Shown here piece by piece: positions 43,346 through 51,175 of a stretch of 64,000 bases of DNA. Position 1 is the stretch's first letter. Every line of letters begins with the position of its first letter. The stretch comes from Stenotrophomonas sp. UBA2629 (GTDB taxonomy: Bacteria; Pseudomonadota; Gammaproteobacteria; Xanthomonadales; Xanthomonadaceae). The stretch covers positions 29,488 through 93,487 of the forward strand of contig DEOB01000005.1 in NCBI GenBank assembly GCA_002359895.1, written 5' to 3'. The notes beneath the pieces were generated by a model. That model worked only from the letters and a program-made list of their open reading frames with translations, did not search any database and was not told where the DNA came from. The position numbers and the translations under genes were made by a program.

Positions 43346-43423
43346 GGCGGCTCAAGATTTGGGAGGCCGTCAAACATGCCGATTTTTCTACCTTAGATCG
43401 GCTCAAGATTTGGGAGGCCGTCA
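43322..43423 (+). repeat. tandem 51-bp repeat at the IS right end
   Basis: The terminal 51 bp of the IS (43322-43372) are repeated at 43373-43423 with a few differences. Both share CGGCTCAAGATTTGGGAGG and end GGCCGTCA. This may be the leftover right end of a second, adjacent IS copy. Confidence 0.8.
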
Positions 43424-43576
43424 GCGCCTCTGTTTTCCCTGTATAAGTGCGCGCGTTGCCGGGGGCGGGCGCGTTGTGACGGAGGCACTGCAGGTGACGG
43501 CCCATGCGCGGCCGGCGTATGCCTCGGCGCAAGCTGACCGGCTTGCGAAGCTTCACGGCGTATATGTCGCGTTTTG

Positions 43577-43621
43577 TTGACTGGCGGCAAGAGATGCTAG
43601 AATTGTGGAATGCACATTCCA
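43577..43621 (+). promoter_or_regulatory. tetR promoter and palindromic operator
   Basis: A TAGAAT -10 box (43598-43603) with a TTGACT -35 candidate (43577-43582, short 15-nt spacer) or TTGTTG (43574, 18 nt) is followed by the perfect palindrome TGGAAT-GCAC-ATTCCA (43606-43621) at the expected transcription start. A degenerate copy precedes the transporter gene at 44312-44327. Confidence 0.65.
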
Positions 43622-43665
43622 TAATGGAGCGAGCAGGGCCTTTCGGTTCCTGCTCCAGTCCCGCC

Positions 43666-44268
43666 ATGAGCACCGAAAAACCGTCCTATCAGGGGCGCCC
43701 GAGGCAGTTCGAAGACGAGGACGTCATTGATGCCGCCGTGGCGGTGTTCAGTGCCAATGGATTTGCGGGCACCTCCGCGCAGGATCTCTGTGACGGCACT
43801 GGCTTGGGCCGGGGCAGTCTGTACAACGCCTTTGGCAGCAAGCAGGGGCTGTATGAGCAGGCGTTGCTGCGCAGCCACGAACAGACGATGGCGGCGCAGC
43901 TGGCCATTCTCACGCAGCCGGGGCCGGTGAAGGCGAGGCTGCACACCCTGTTGCTGTGGGGCATGGATGAAGATTTTTCGCAGCCGGGGCAGCGCGATGC
44001 GATGGTGCTGTTCTCCGCGCTGGAGCGTGGCAGCAAGGATGACGCTGTTGCCGCGCTGAATCTTGAGTATCGGCAGCGGCTGGAACAAACGCTGGTGGCG
44101 GTGTTCAACGAAGGCCAGCAGCGCGGCGAGATTGCTGACCGCGCGTCTGCTTTGCAGATGGCCAGGGGCTTCCTCGCCAGCTATTACGGCTTGCGGGTGC
44201 TCAGCCGGAACATCCCGGACAGGGCGGTTCTTGAAGATGTCGTCAGCGGTTTGTTGATCAATTTCTGA
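43666..44268 (+). CDS. TetR-family regulator of the adjacent transporter
   Basis: The protein has 200 residues. The N-terminal helix-turn-helix (AAVAVFSANGFAGTSAQDLCDGTGLGRGSLYNAFGSK, key end GRGSLYNAFGSK) is followed by an all-helical ligand domain of the AcrR/TetR_C type (ALERGSKDDAV, MARGFLASYYGLRVL). ATG 43666 is chosen because the open frame upstream runs through the promoter and operator. It stands 82 bp before an MFS gene on the same strand with a similar operator, so local regulation of efflux is inferred. The inducer is unknown. Confidence 0.85.
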   Translation: MSTEKPSYQGRPRQFEDEDVIDAAVAVFSANGFAGTSAQDLCDGTGLGRGSLYNAFGSKQGLYEQALLRSHEQTMAAQLAILTQPGPVKARLHTLLLWGMDEDFSQPGQRDAMVLFSALERGSKDDAVAALNLEYRQRLEQTLVAVFNEGQQRGEIADRASALQMARGFLASYYGLRVLSRNIPDRAVLEDVVSGLLINF

Positions 44269-44311
44269 GTATCGGGGGCGGGCATCGTGTTCGCCGCCTT
44301 TTGCCTATTTT

Positions 44312-44327
44312 TGTAACGTTCATTCCA
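44312..44327 (+). promoter_or_regulatory. second TetR operator-like site
   Basis: TGTAACGTTCATTCCA matches the palindrome in front of the tetR gene at 12 of 16 positions, with the right arm CATTCCA identical. It sits 24 bp before the MFS start, just upstream of the ribosome binding site AGGAGAAGG. Confidence 0.5.
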
Positions 44328-44350
44328 TTATCAGGAGAAGGTCGAGAAGT

Positions 44351-45523
44351 ATGTCGTCCACAAAGAGTCTGCCGATTTCAGTCTATGTGCTGGGCTTGGC
44401 CATATTTTCCCTGGGCACGGCCGAGCTGATGGTGGCCGGCATGATGTCCACGCTCTCGGAGGCCTTCGGCGTCACGGTGGGTGAAGTTGGCCACTTGATC
44501 TCGTACTACGCGTTTGGCGTGATGTTGGGCGGCCCGGTGCTGACGTATGCCTTCCTCAAGTTGAAGGTTCCTTACCGCTCAACCTTGCTGTGGCTGCTGG
44601 TGTTGTATGTGGTCGCGCAGGGGCTTAGCGCGTTCAACTCGGACTACCGTGTGCTGGTAGCCATCCGGCTGATTACCGGCGTGCTGTGTGCGGGTTGTTT
44701 GAGCCTTTCGCTGGCCACCAGCATGGCGTTGGTAACCACTGAAAACCGCCCACTTGCGGCTTCGGTGGTGATTGGTGGCTTCATGGTCTCCAACGTGTTT
44801 GGTGTTCCACTGGCGACCATCGTTGATCAACACTGGGGGTGGCGTGTCGCGTTTGGCCTGGTCGCGGTGCTGGTGCTCGTGTGCCTGTTCGCCTTGATCC
44901 GTTTGTTGCCCAAGCTCGCCGGCGGCGGCACTCTCAAGATGGAAGAAGAGCTCAAGGCTTTCAGGAACAAGGCCTATTGGAAAGCCTGCGCCACCAGTTG
45001 CTTGATCCTGGGCGCCAGCTTTGCGGCCTTCAGTTACTTCGTGCCGGTGCTGGTGGACGTGACAGGTTTCAGCATGGCCGTGGTGCCTGTCATTCTGATG
45101 ATCTATGGCTTGGCCAACATCGTGGGCAATGTGATCACCGGCCGTCTGGCCTACCGCCACAGTCTGGCCATCATGGTCGTCGGCCTGAGTGTGCTGACCG
45201 TGTCGCTGTTTGGTATGGCGATGTTTGCCGAATACAAATGGGTGGCAATTGTGGCGGTGATCCTGATCGGGTTGTCCGGCGTGCCGATGAACCCGGCGAT
45301 GATGGCGCGCATCGTCAGCGTCGCCCATCCCGGCCCGATGGTGAATGCCGTGCACACCTCGGTGATCAATATTGGTCTGGGCGGCGGTTCTTACTTGGGT
45401 GGCATGGCGATCTCTGCCGGTTACGGTTTGCGCTCGGCGTTGTGGATCGGCTTGGTGCTGGCTGTGCTGGCGTTGTTATCGGTGCTGCCGTATCTGCGTG
45501 CTGGCCGAAAAGGCTGGGAGTAA
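44351..45523 (+). CDS. MFS transporter, DHA1 (AraJ/YdhP-like)
   Basis: The protein has 390 residues and twelve predicted membrane helices. The N-terminal FSLGTAELMVAGMM and the GVLCAGCLSLSLAT segment resemble sugar-efflux / AraJ-type DHA1 exporters. The central charged loop (KMEEELKAFRNKAYWK) splits the two six-helix halves. A good ribosome binding site lies 10 bp upstream. It is probably an efflux pump controlled by the adjacent TetR protein; substrate unknown. Confidence 0.88.
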   Translation: MSSTKSLPISVYVLGLAIFSLGTAELMVAGMMSTLSEAFGVTVGEVGHLISYYAFGVMLGGPVLTYAFLKLKVPYRSTLLWLLVLYVVAQGLSAFNSDYRVLVAIRLITGVLCAGCLSLSLATSMALVTTENRPLAASVVIGGFMVSNVFGVPLATIVDQHWGWRVAFGLVAVLVLVCLFALIRLLPKLAGGGTLKMEEELKAFRNKAYWKACATSCLILGASFAAFSYFVPVLVDVTGFSMAVVPVILMIYGLANIVGNVITGRLAYRHSLAIMVVGLSVLTVSLFGMAMFAEYKWVAIVAVILIGLSGVPMNPAMMARIVSVAHPGPMVNAVHTSVINIGLGGGSYLGGMAISAGYGLRSALWIGLVLAVLALLSVLPYLRAGRKGWE

Positions 45524-45567
45524 GCGGAGTCCCGTCCATTCGCGACGGGTGGCTGCAAGAACTCGAG

Positions 45568-45596
45568 ACAAAGAAAAGCCCCTGCAAGAGGGGCTT
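45568..45596 (-). terminator. bidirectional terminator, dxs / MFS
   Basis: AAGCCCCT (45576-45583) and AGGGGCTT (45589-45596) form a stem around GCAAG. On the minus strand it is followed by TTCTTTG, so it ends dxs mRNA, and it can also serve the convergent MFS gene. Confidence 0.8.
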
Positions 45597-45656
45597 CCAA
45601 TAATTGGCCGGCTTGAACCACCCGGCCATGCATCATCTGCTGGGCAACTTTCCTGA

Positions 45657-47564
45657 TCAGCTCGCCGCACTCAGTGGCGCAGCATTGTCCTTCAACTTCG
45701 GCCAGCGTTTGAGGATGGCTTCGCGGATGCCTGCGGCATCGATGCCGGCTTCGGCCAGCAGATCTTCGCGGCTGGCGTGGTGCTGGAAACCATCCGGCAG
45801 GCCGAGGTGCAGCAGCGGCATCAATACCGCTTCGGCGTTGAGCAGCTCGGCGACACCCGAGCCGGCGCCGCCTGCAACCACGTTGTCCTCGACGGTAACA
45901 AAGCCTTCGTGGCTGCGCGCCAGCTCCAACAGCATCGCCTTGTCCAGCGGCTTGATGAAGCGCATGTTGACCACGCTCAAGCCCAACTCGCGACCGACCT
46001 GTTCGGCGGCAGTGAGGGTTGCGCCGAAGGCGAGAATCGCGATGCGGCTGCCTTGCTGACGCAGCTGTGCCTTGCCGATTTCCAGCGTGGACAGATCCGT
46101 GCCGACGGCAGCGCCGGGGCCTGTGCCACGCGGGTAGCGCACTGCCGCCGGGCCGTTGTACTGCAGGCCGGTGCTGAGCATCTGCCGGCATTCGGCTTCA
46201 TCGCCCGGCGCCATCACCACCATGTGCGGCACACAGCGCAGGAAGCTCAGGTCAAGGTTGCCGGCGTGCGTGGCGCCGTCCGGGCCGACAACACCGGCGC
46301 GGTCGATGGCGAACAGTACGTCCAGCTCCTGCACGGCCACGTCATGCACCAACTGGTCATAGGCGCGCTGCAGGAACGTGGAATAGATGGCCACGACAGG
46401 CTTGGCGCCCTGGGTTGCCATGCCGGCGGCCAAGGTCACCGCGTGTTGCTCGGCGATGGCCACGTCGAAATAGCGCTCCGGGTACTCCTTGCTGAAGCGC
46501 ACCAGGCCGGAGCCTTCACGCATGGCCGGGGTGATGCCCAACAATTGCGGCTCGGCAGCAGCGGCGTCGCAGATCCAGTCGCCGAAAATGTCGGTATAGG
46601 TGGGCTTCTTCGGCGCGCTCTTGGTCGGCAGGCCCTTGCTCGGGTCGAACGGGCCGACGGCGTGATAGCCGATCTGGTCGTCCTCGGCCGGCTCGTAGCC
46701 TTTGCCCTTGGTGGTCATGATGTGCAGCAGCTGTGGACCCTTGGCCTCTTTCAGGCGCTTGAGCGTGGACAGCAGCAGCGGCAGATCGTGGCCGTCGATG
46801 GGGCCGGTGTAATGGAAGCCCATCTGCTCGAAGGCAGTGGAGGGCACAAACATGCCCTTCCATTGTTCTTCCCAGCGTTTGACGAAACGTGCCGGCGGGC
46901 TGTGCTTGTCGCCGAGGATTTTCTTGCCGCTTTCGCGCAACGCATTGAGCGTGCGGCTGGCGGTGGCGCGGCCAAGCATCTTGGTCAGCCCGCCCACCGC
47001 TTCGGAGATGGACATGTTGTTGTCGTTGAGCACGACCAGCACGTTCGGTTCGTCATCCATGCCGCCAGCGTGGGCCAGCGCTTCGAATGCCATGCCGGCG
47101 GTCATCGCCCCGTCGCCAATCACCGCGACTACTTTACGGTCGTCGCCCTGGCGCTGACGTGCGATGGCCATGCCCAGTGCGGCGGAAATGGAGGTGGAGG
47201 AATGGCCGACGCCGAAGGTGTCGTACTCGCTTTCCTCGCGCTTGGGGAACGGCGCGACGCCGTCCTTCTGCTTGACCGTATGGATGCTGTCGCGGCGGCC
47301 GGTGAGGATCTTGTGCGGGTAGGTCTGGTGGCCGACATCCCACACCAGTTGATCGACCGGTGTGTTGAACAGGTAGTGCAGGGCGACGGTGAGTTCAATC
47401 ACGCCAAGCCCGGCAGCAAAGTGACCGCCGCTCTTGCCGACCGATTCGATCAGGTAGGCACGCAGCTCGCCCGCGATAGCGCCCAGCTCGGCTTCATCGA
47501 ACGTGCGCAGGTCATCGGGAATCTGGACGCGCGACAGGCGCGGATAGCAGGCAGAGTCGATCAT
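45657..47564 (-). CDS. dxs: 1-deoxy-D-xylulose-5-phosphate synthase
   Basis: The protein has 635 residues. This thiamine-diphosphate enzyme condenses pyruvate and glyceraldehyde-3-phosphate, the first step of the MEP isoprenoid pathway. The ThDP motif VVAVIGDGAMTAGMAFEA leads to NDNNMSIS, and the transketolase-like pyrimidine domain (VAIAEQHAVTLAAGMA) and C-terminal domain follow. ATG at 47564 (MIDSACYPRLSRV) gives the family N-terminus; the frame is open 34 codons further into intergenic DNA. Confidence 0.96.
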   Translation of the reverse strand: MIDSACYPRLSRVQIPDDLRTFDEAELGAIAGELRAYLIESVGKSGGHFAAGLGVIELTVALHYLFNTPVDQLVWDVGHQTYPHKILTGRRDSIHTVKQKDGVAPFPKREESEYDTFGVGHSSTSISAALGMAIARQRQGDDRKVVAVIGDGAMTAGMAFEALAHAGGMDDEPNVLVVLNDNNMSISEAVGGLTKMLGRATASRTLNALRESGKKILGDKHSPPARFVKRWEEQWKGMFVPSTAFEQMGFHYTGPIDGHDLPLLLSTLKRLKEAKGPQLLHIMTTKGKGYEPAEDDQIGYHAVGPFDPSKGLPTKSAPKKPTYTDIFGDWICDAAAAEPQLLGITPAMREGSGLVRFSKEYPERYFDVAIAEQHAVTLAAGMATQGAKPVVAIYSTFLQRAYDQLVHDVAVQELDVLFAIDRAGVVGPDGATHAGNLDLSFLRCVPHMVVMAPGDEAECRQMLSTGLQYNGPAAVRYPRGTGPGAAVGTDLSTLEIGKAQLRQQGSRIAILAFGATLTAAEQVGRELGLSVVNMRFIKPLDKAMLLELARSHEGFVTVEDNVVAGGAGSGVAELLNAEAVLMPLLHLGLPDGFQHHASREDLLAEAGIDAAGIREAILKRWPKLKDNAAPLSAAS

Positions 47565-47750
47565 TATCTTTGCGTTTCTAGCGACACGGCATTTTCGCCG
47601 CCAACGAGGGGTGGGGCAAGCAAAGCGCGGCGTATGTGAGGAGTAGATGACGGCGATTGTCATCAATCTGAAGCGGTGGTTCAGTTAGGCGTCCGCAGGC
47701 GCTGGTTTTGGCGCGCGGCGGCTGAGGGCCGGCAAACGCGACTGCGCGAC

Positions 47751-48416
47751 TCAAATGCCGCGTCGCAGGGCGTTCTTGGGCAATTGCGACTTCAGGAAGG
47801 CCATCTGGTCGGCCAGGATGTTGCGGTTGGACAGGATCAGGTGTTCGATCCAGCTGGGCCGGTACGGCACGGCCAGCAGCGGCATGTTGGCCTGCTGTGG
47901 GGTGCGGTTGCTTTTGCGCGAATTGCAGTGGAAACACGCACTGACTACGTTTTCCCAAGTGTCCAGTCCGCCCTTGGAAATAGGCATGACGTGGTCGCGG
48001 GTGAGATGTGGGCGGCTGAACTGGTGGCCGCAATACAGGCAGAGCTGCGCGTCGCGGGCAAACAACGCGGTGTTGGTGAGGTTGGGTGTGGGCGCGATGG
48101 CGCGCGAGCGGGCAAAGCCGCGCGAGGCGATGATCGGGTGCAGATCCAGGCCGCTGCGCAGGCCACTGTCGCGATTGATGGCGCCGTGCACATGCAGGCA
48201 GGGGTCGCCCAGCGTCCACGCCACTGCGTCGCGCACATACAGGCAGGCGGCGTCTTGCCAGTTGATCCAGTCCAGCACGCGGCCATGCGCATCCAGCGAC
48301 AGCAGTCGCACGGATCCAAGGCGGTGAAGTGAGGGCGGGAGCGAAAACCCGGCCAGCGGAGCGGTGGTGTCGGCTCCGGTATCGATCAGACTACGCGGTG
48401 TAGTGTCTGTCTCCAT
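47751..48416 (-). CDS. HNH endonuclease
   Basis: The protein has 221 residues. The C-terminal half holds a zinc-ribbon HNH nuclease: CLYCGHQF, then LTRDHVMPISKGG with the catalytic His, NVVSACFHCNSRK with the Asn and second Cys pair. The N-terminal part (RLLSLDAHGRVLDWINWQDA) has no recognised domain. Stand-alone proteins of this kind are common on bacterial chromosomes and are often of unknown role. There is no adjacent methylase or phage gene. It lies 186 bp upstream of dxs. Confidence 0.82.
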   Translation of the reverse strand: METDTTPRSLIDTGADTTAPLAGFSLPPSLHRLGSVRLLSLDAHGRVLDWINWQDAACLYVRDAVAWTLGDPCLHVHGAINRDSGLRSGLDLHPIIASRGFARSRAIAPTPNLTNTALFARDAQLCLYCGHQFSRPHLTRDHVMPISKGGLDTWENVVSACFHCNSRKSNRTPQQANMPLLAVPYRPSWIEHLILSNRNILADQMAFLKSQLPKNALRRGI

Positions 48417-48679
48417 CGGGAAAACAGCTTATACACGAAGCATGACAATTTGTGTAAATGCGCGGTTGTTGTGTGTATTCGTTTATCGGCGAAGAGCAGG
48501 AGCTGCCCTCACCCCAACCCCCGCTCCGCGCCCCGGCCCTTGCGTTGGCGCGAGGGCGTTCGACGGGCAGCGAACCGGTGGTTCGCAAGCTGCCCCTCTC
48601 ACCGCGTAAACGGGAGAGGGGCTTTGACTGCCCTTTACCCCACAGGCGGGGAGGGCTATGTGCGGTTACGGCTGTGGGC
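48417..48679. repeat. intergenic region with REP-like palindrome
   Basis: 263 bp without a convincing gene. At 48593-48621, CCCCTCTC ... GAGAGGGG forms a hairpin with an inner CCG/CGG pair, the same family as 15224-15250. A C-rich stretch (48510-48545) precedes it. It follows the acyl-CoA dehydrogenase gene on the minus strand and may stabilise or end its mRNA. Confidence 0.5.
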
Positions 48680-50470
48680 TTAGTCGCCGAAGCGGACTGA
48701 ATCCATCGCCATCAGCGAGTCGGCGCCGCTTTCCATGCTGGCGGCATGGGTGAGGGTGCGCGGCAGGATGCGGGCGAAGTAGAAGCGCGCGGTTTCCAGT
48801 TTGGCCTGCTTGAAGCTGTCGGTGTGGCTGGAGGCCTGTGCGGCAACCACGGCGCGGGCCCACCAGTAGGCCAGGGCAACGTAGCCGCTGTAGAACAGGT
48901 AATCCCAGCTGGCCGCGCCCAGTTCTTCCGGATTGGCGGCGGCGCGCTGCAGCACGTTGACGGTGAGCTTGCCCCATTCCTTGGATTTGGCACCCAGCAC
49001 CGGCAGGAATTCCGCCACGGCCGGGTTGTTGGCGTTGTCGGCGATGAATTGCTCCACCTCGGCCAGGAACAGCTTCAGGCCTGCGCCCTGCGACACGGCG
49101 GTCTTGCGGCCAATAAGGTCCAGCGCCTGAATGCCGGTGGTGCCTTCGTACAAGGTGGTGATGCGAGCGTCGCGGGCATACTGCTCCATGCCGTGCTCGG
49201 CGATGTAGCCGTGGCCACCAAAGCACTGCTGGCCGTTGTAGGTGGCTTCGATGCTCCACTCGGTGAGGCAGGCTTTGACGATGGGCGTCAGGAAGCTGAC
49301 AAGGGTGTCGGCGTCGCTACGTGCCTTCTCGTCGCTGGCGTAATGGGCCGCGTCGAGCTGGGTGTAAGCGTGGGCGGCGAGCAGACGGCCGCCTTCGGTC
49401 AGCGCCTTGGTGGTCAGCAGCATGCGGCGCACGTCCGGCTGCATGATGATCGGGTCGGCCGGCTTGTCGGCCAGTGCCGGGCCCTTGGGCGCGCGCGACT
49501 GCAGGCGGTCACGGGCATAGGCCAGTGCGCCCTGATAGGCGCGCTCGGACTGCGCCAGGCCCTGCACACCCACGCCGAGGCGGGCGGAGTTCATCATCAC
49601 GAACATCGCCTGCAGGCCCTTGTGCGGCTGGCCGACGAGGTAGCCTTCGGCGCCGTCGAAGTTCATCACGCAGGTGGACGAACCGTGGATGCCCATCTTG
49701 TGCTCCAGCGCGCCACAACGCAGCGCATTGCGCTCGCCCTGGCTGCCGTCGCGGGCCACCTTGAACTTGGGGGTGACGAACAGCGAGATGCCCTTCGGGC
49801 CCGGAGGGGCATCGGGCAGCTTTGCCAACACCAGATGCACGATGTTGTCGCTGAGGTCGTGCTCGCCGGCAGTGATGAAAATCTTGGTGCCGGTGATGGA
49901 ATAGCTGCCGTCGGCGTTGGGCTCGGCGCGGGTCTTGATCAGGCCCAGATCGGTGCCGGCATGCGGTTCGGTCAGGCACATGGTGCCGGTCCAGTTACCG
50001 GCTACCAGCGGCTTGAGGAAAGCTTCTTTCTGCCAGTCTTCGCCGTAATGCTTGAGCGCTTCCACCGCGCCGTGCGACAGCATCGGGAACAGGCTCCACG
50101 CCAGATTGGCCGAGGACACCATTTCGCTCAGCGCCATGCCCAGCGTGCCCGGCATGCCCTGGCCGCCGAACTCCGGCGCGGCGGTCAGGCCGGTCCAGCC
50201 GCCTTCGACAAACTGCGCATAGGCTTCCTTGAAGCCCGGCGCAGTGGTGACATCGCCGGTGGCTTTGTCGAGTTTGCAGCCAGCCTGGTCGCCAATGGCG
50301 TTCAGGGGTGCGAGCACGGCAGTGCTGAAGCGGCCAGCTTCTTCCAGCACGGCATCGATGACGTCGGCGCTGGCGTCTTCAAGACCCATCGCGGCAAACA
50401 GGGATTCGGCCTTCAGCACGTTATGCAGGGCAAAACGCAGGTCGGTAACGGGGGCTTTGTAGTTGCTCAT
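48680..50470 (-). CDS. acyl-CoA dehydrogenase with C-terminal extension (DmdC-like)
   Basis: The protein has 596 residues. The acyl-CoA dehydrogenase fold is preceded by an N-terminal extension (MSNYKAPVTDLRFALHNVL). Its FAD/substrate region MCLTEPHAGTDLG is at about 160-175, followed by GTKIFITAGEHD and the later GGHGYIAEHGMEQYARDARI. The ~120-residue C-terminal acetyl-CoA-dehydrogenase-like domain is typical of the 600-residue group that includes DmdC and relatives. Catalytic Glu and exact chain-length specificity cannot be settled by eye. It is probably part of fatty-acid oxidation with fadBA elsewhere in the window. Confidence 0.88.
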   Translation of the reverse strand: MSNYKAPVTDLRFALHNVLKAESLFAAMGLEDASADVIDAVLEEAGRFSTAVLAPLNAIGDQAGCKLDKATGDVTTAPGFKEAYAQFVEGGWTGLTAAPEFGGQGMPGTLGMALSEMVSSANLAWSLFPMLSHGAVEALKHYGEDWQKEAFLKPLVAGNWTGTMCLTEPHAGTDLGLIKTRAEPNADGSYSITGTKIFITAGEHDLSDNIVHLVLAKLPDAPPGPKGISLFVTPKFKVARDGSQGERNALRCGALEHKMGIHGSSTCVMNFDGAEGYLVGQPHKGLQAMFVMMNSARLGVGVQGLAQSERAYQGALAYARDRLQSRAPKGPALADKPADPIIMQPDVRRMLLTTKALTEGGRLLAAHAYTQLDAAHYASDEKARSDADTLVSFLTPIVKACLTEWSIEATYNGQQCFGGHGYIAEHGMEQYARDARITTLYEGTTGIQALDLIGRKTAVSQGAGLKLFLAEVEQFIADNANNPAVAEFLPVLGAKSKEWGKLTVNVLQRAAANPEELGAASWDYLFYSGYVALAYWWARAVVAAQASSHTDSFKQAKLETARFYFARILPRTLTHAASMESGADSLMAMDSVRFGD

Positions 50471-50509
50471 CAGGACGATCTCGAACGATGCGGAAACAGG
50501 GAGGGCAGG

Positions 50510-50986
50510 TCAGCGCAACACGCCGGGCAGGCCCGGGGCTTGGCTGAGGCTGTTGCGTGATTTGATCTCGAAGCTGCGCTGCTTCTTTTCATCCGGCGTG
50601 GCACTGACGGTGCCTTCCAGTTCATAGAACAGCGAGCGGCCACCGGCCAGCGAATCGGCCACCACAATGCGGGCCGAAGAGGCTGGCTGCAGGCGGACCT
50701 TGATGACGTCGGCCGACTCCGGGCCGATGGACAGTGCCGGTGTGGCGCTCAGCGTGCCGGCGGTTTCATCGCCGACTTTGACGGCCAGCGCTACCGAATC
50801 AAAACGCATCGGCATGGAGCTGTAGTTGCGCAGGCGCAACTCGACATCCCAGTTGCCGTCATTGCCGACGGTGAGCTGCTGGATGCTGGCGGCCGGCTCT
50901 GACACGCGCTTGACGGCGCCACCGCCGCAGGCGGTAAGGGCCAGCGCGAAGGCGGTGATCAGGACGAACTTGGGGCGAAAGCGCAT
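50510..50986 (-). CDS. LEA2-like lipoprotein
   Basis: The protein has 158 residues. Signal peptide and lipobox (ITAFALALTAC) are followed by a single beta-sandwich domain with NWDVELRLRNYSSMPMRFDSVAL, which looks like the LEA type 2 (water-stress) family seen in many bacterial lipoproteins. ATG at 50986 is chosen; the longer open frame upstream covers the divergent promoter region. It lies 39 bp upstream of the acyl-CoA dehydrogenase gene on the same strand. Function unknown. Confidence 0.7.
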   Translation of the reverse strand: MRFRPKFVLITAFALALTACGGGAVKRVSEPAASIQQLTVGNDGNWDVELRLRNYSSMPMRFDSVALAVKVGDETAGTLSATPALSIGPESADVIKVRLQPASSARIVVADSLAGGRSLFYELEGTVSATPDEKKQRSFEIKSRNSLSQAPGLPGVLR

Positions 50987-51175
50987 GTGGCGCGGACCTC
51001 CGATCCGGGTGGGTTGTCGCCGAAGGATACTACGGCGTATGGCGGGCTGCGCGGGCGCAGGTCTGCTTTGTCGGAAACAATAGTAGGGGTGGATGGCGGA
51101 ACCTGCGCCCCGGTGCATCAAAACATGCAAGGGGCAGTGGTTGCCGCTTTTCGCGACATTTTTGGGGGTACATCC

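Larger units (their letters stand above)
42149..43372 (+). mobile_element. IS3-family insertion sequence
   Basis: The element is 1224 bp with imperfect terminal inverted repeats of about 48 bp. The left end starts TGACCACCTCCCA and contains TTGAGCC and GTAGAGAAATTCGGCG; the right end, read inverted, starts TGACGGCCTCCCA with TTGAGCC and GTAGAGAAATCGGCG. The 5'-TG...CA-3' termini, the length and the two-frame transposase fit the IS3 family (IS407-like OrfA). No target-site duplication is evident. A second copy of the right terminal 51 bp follows directly. Confidence 0.85.
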
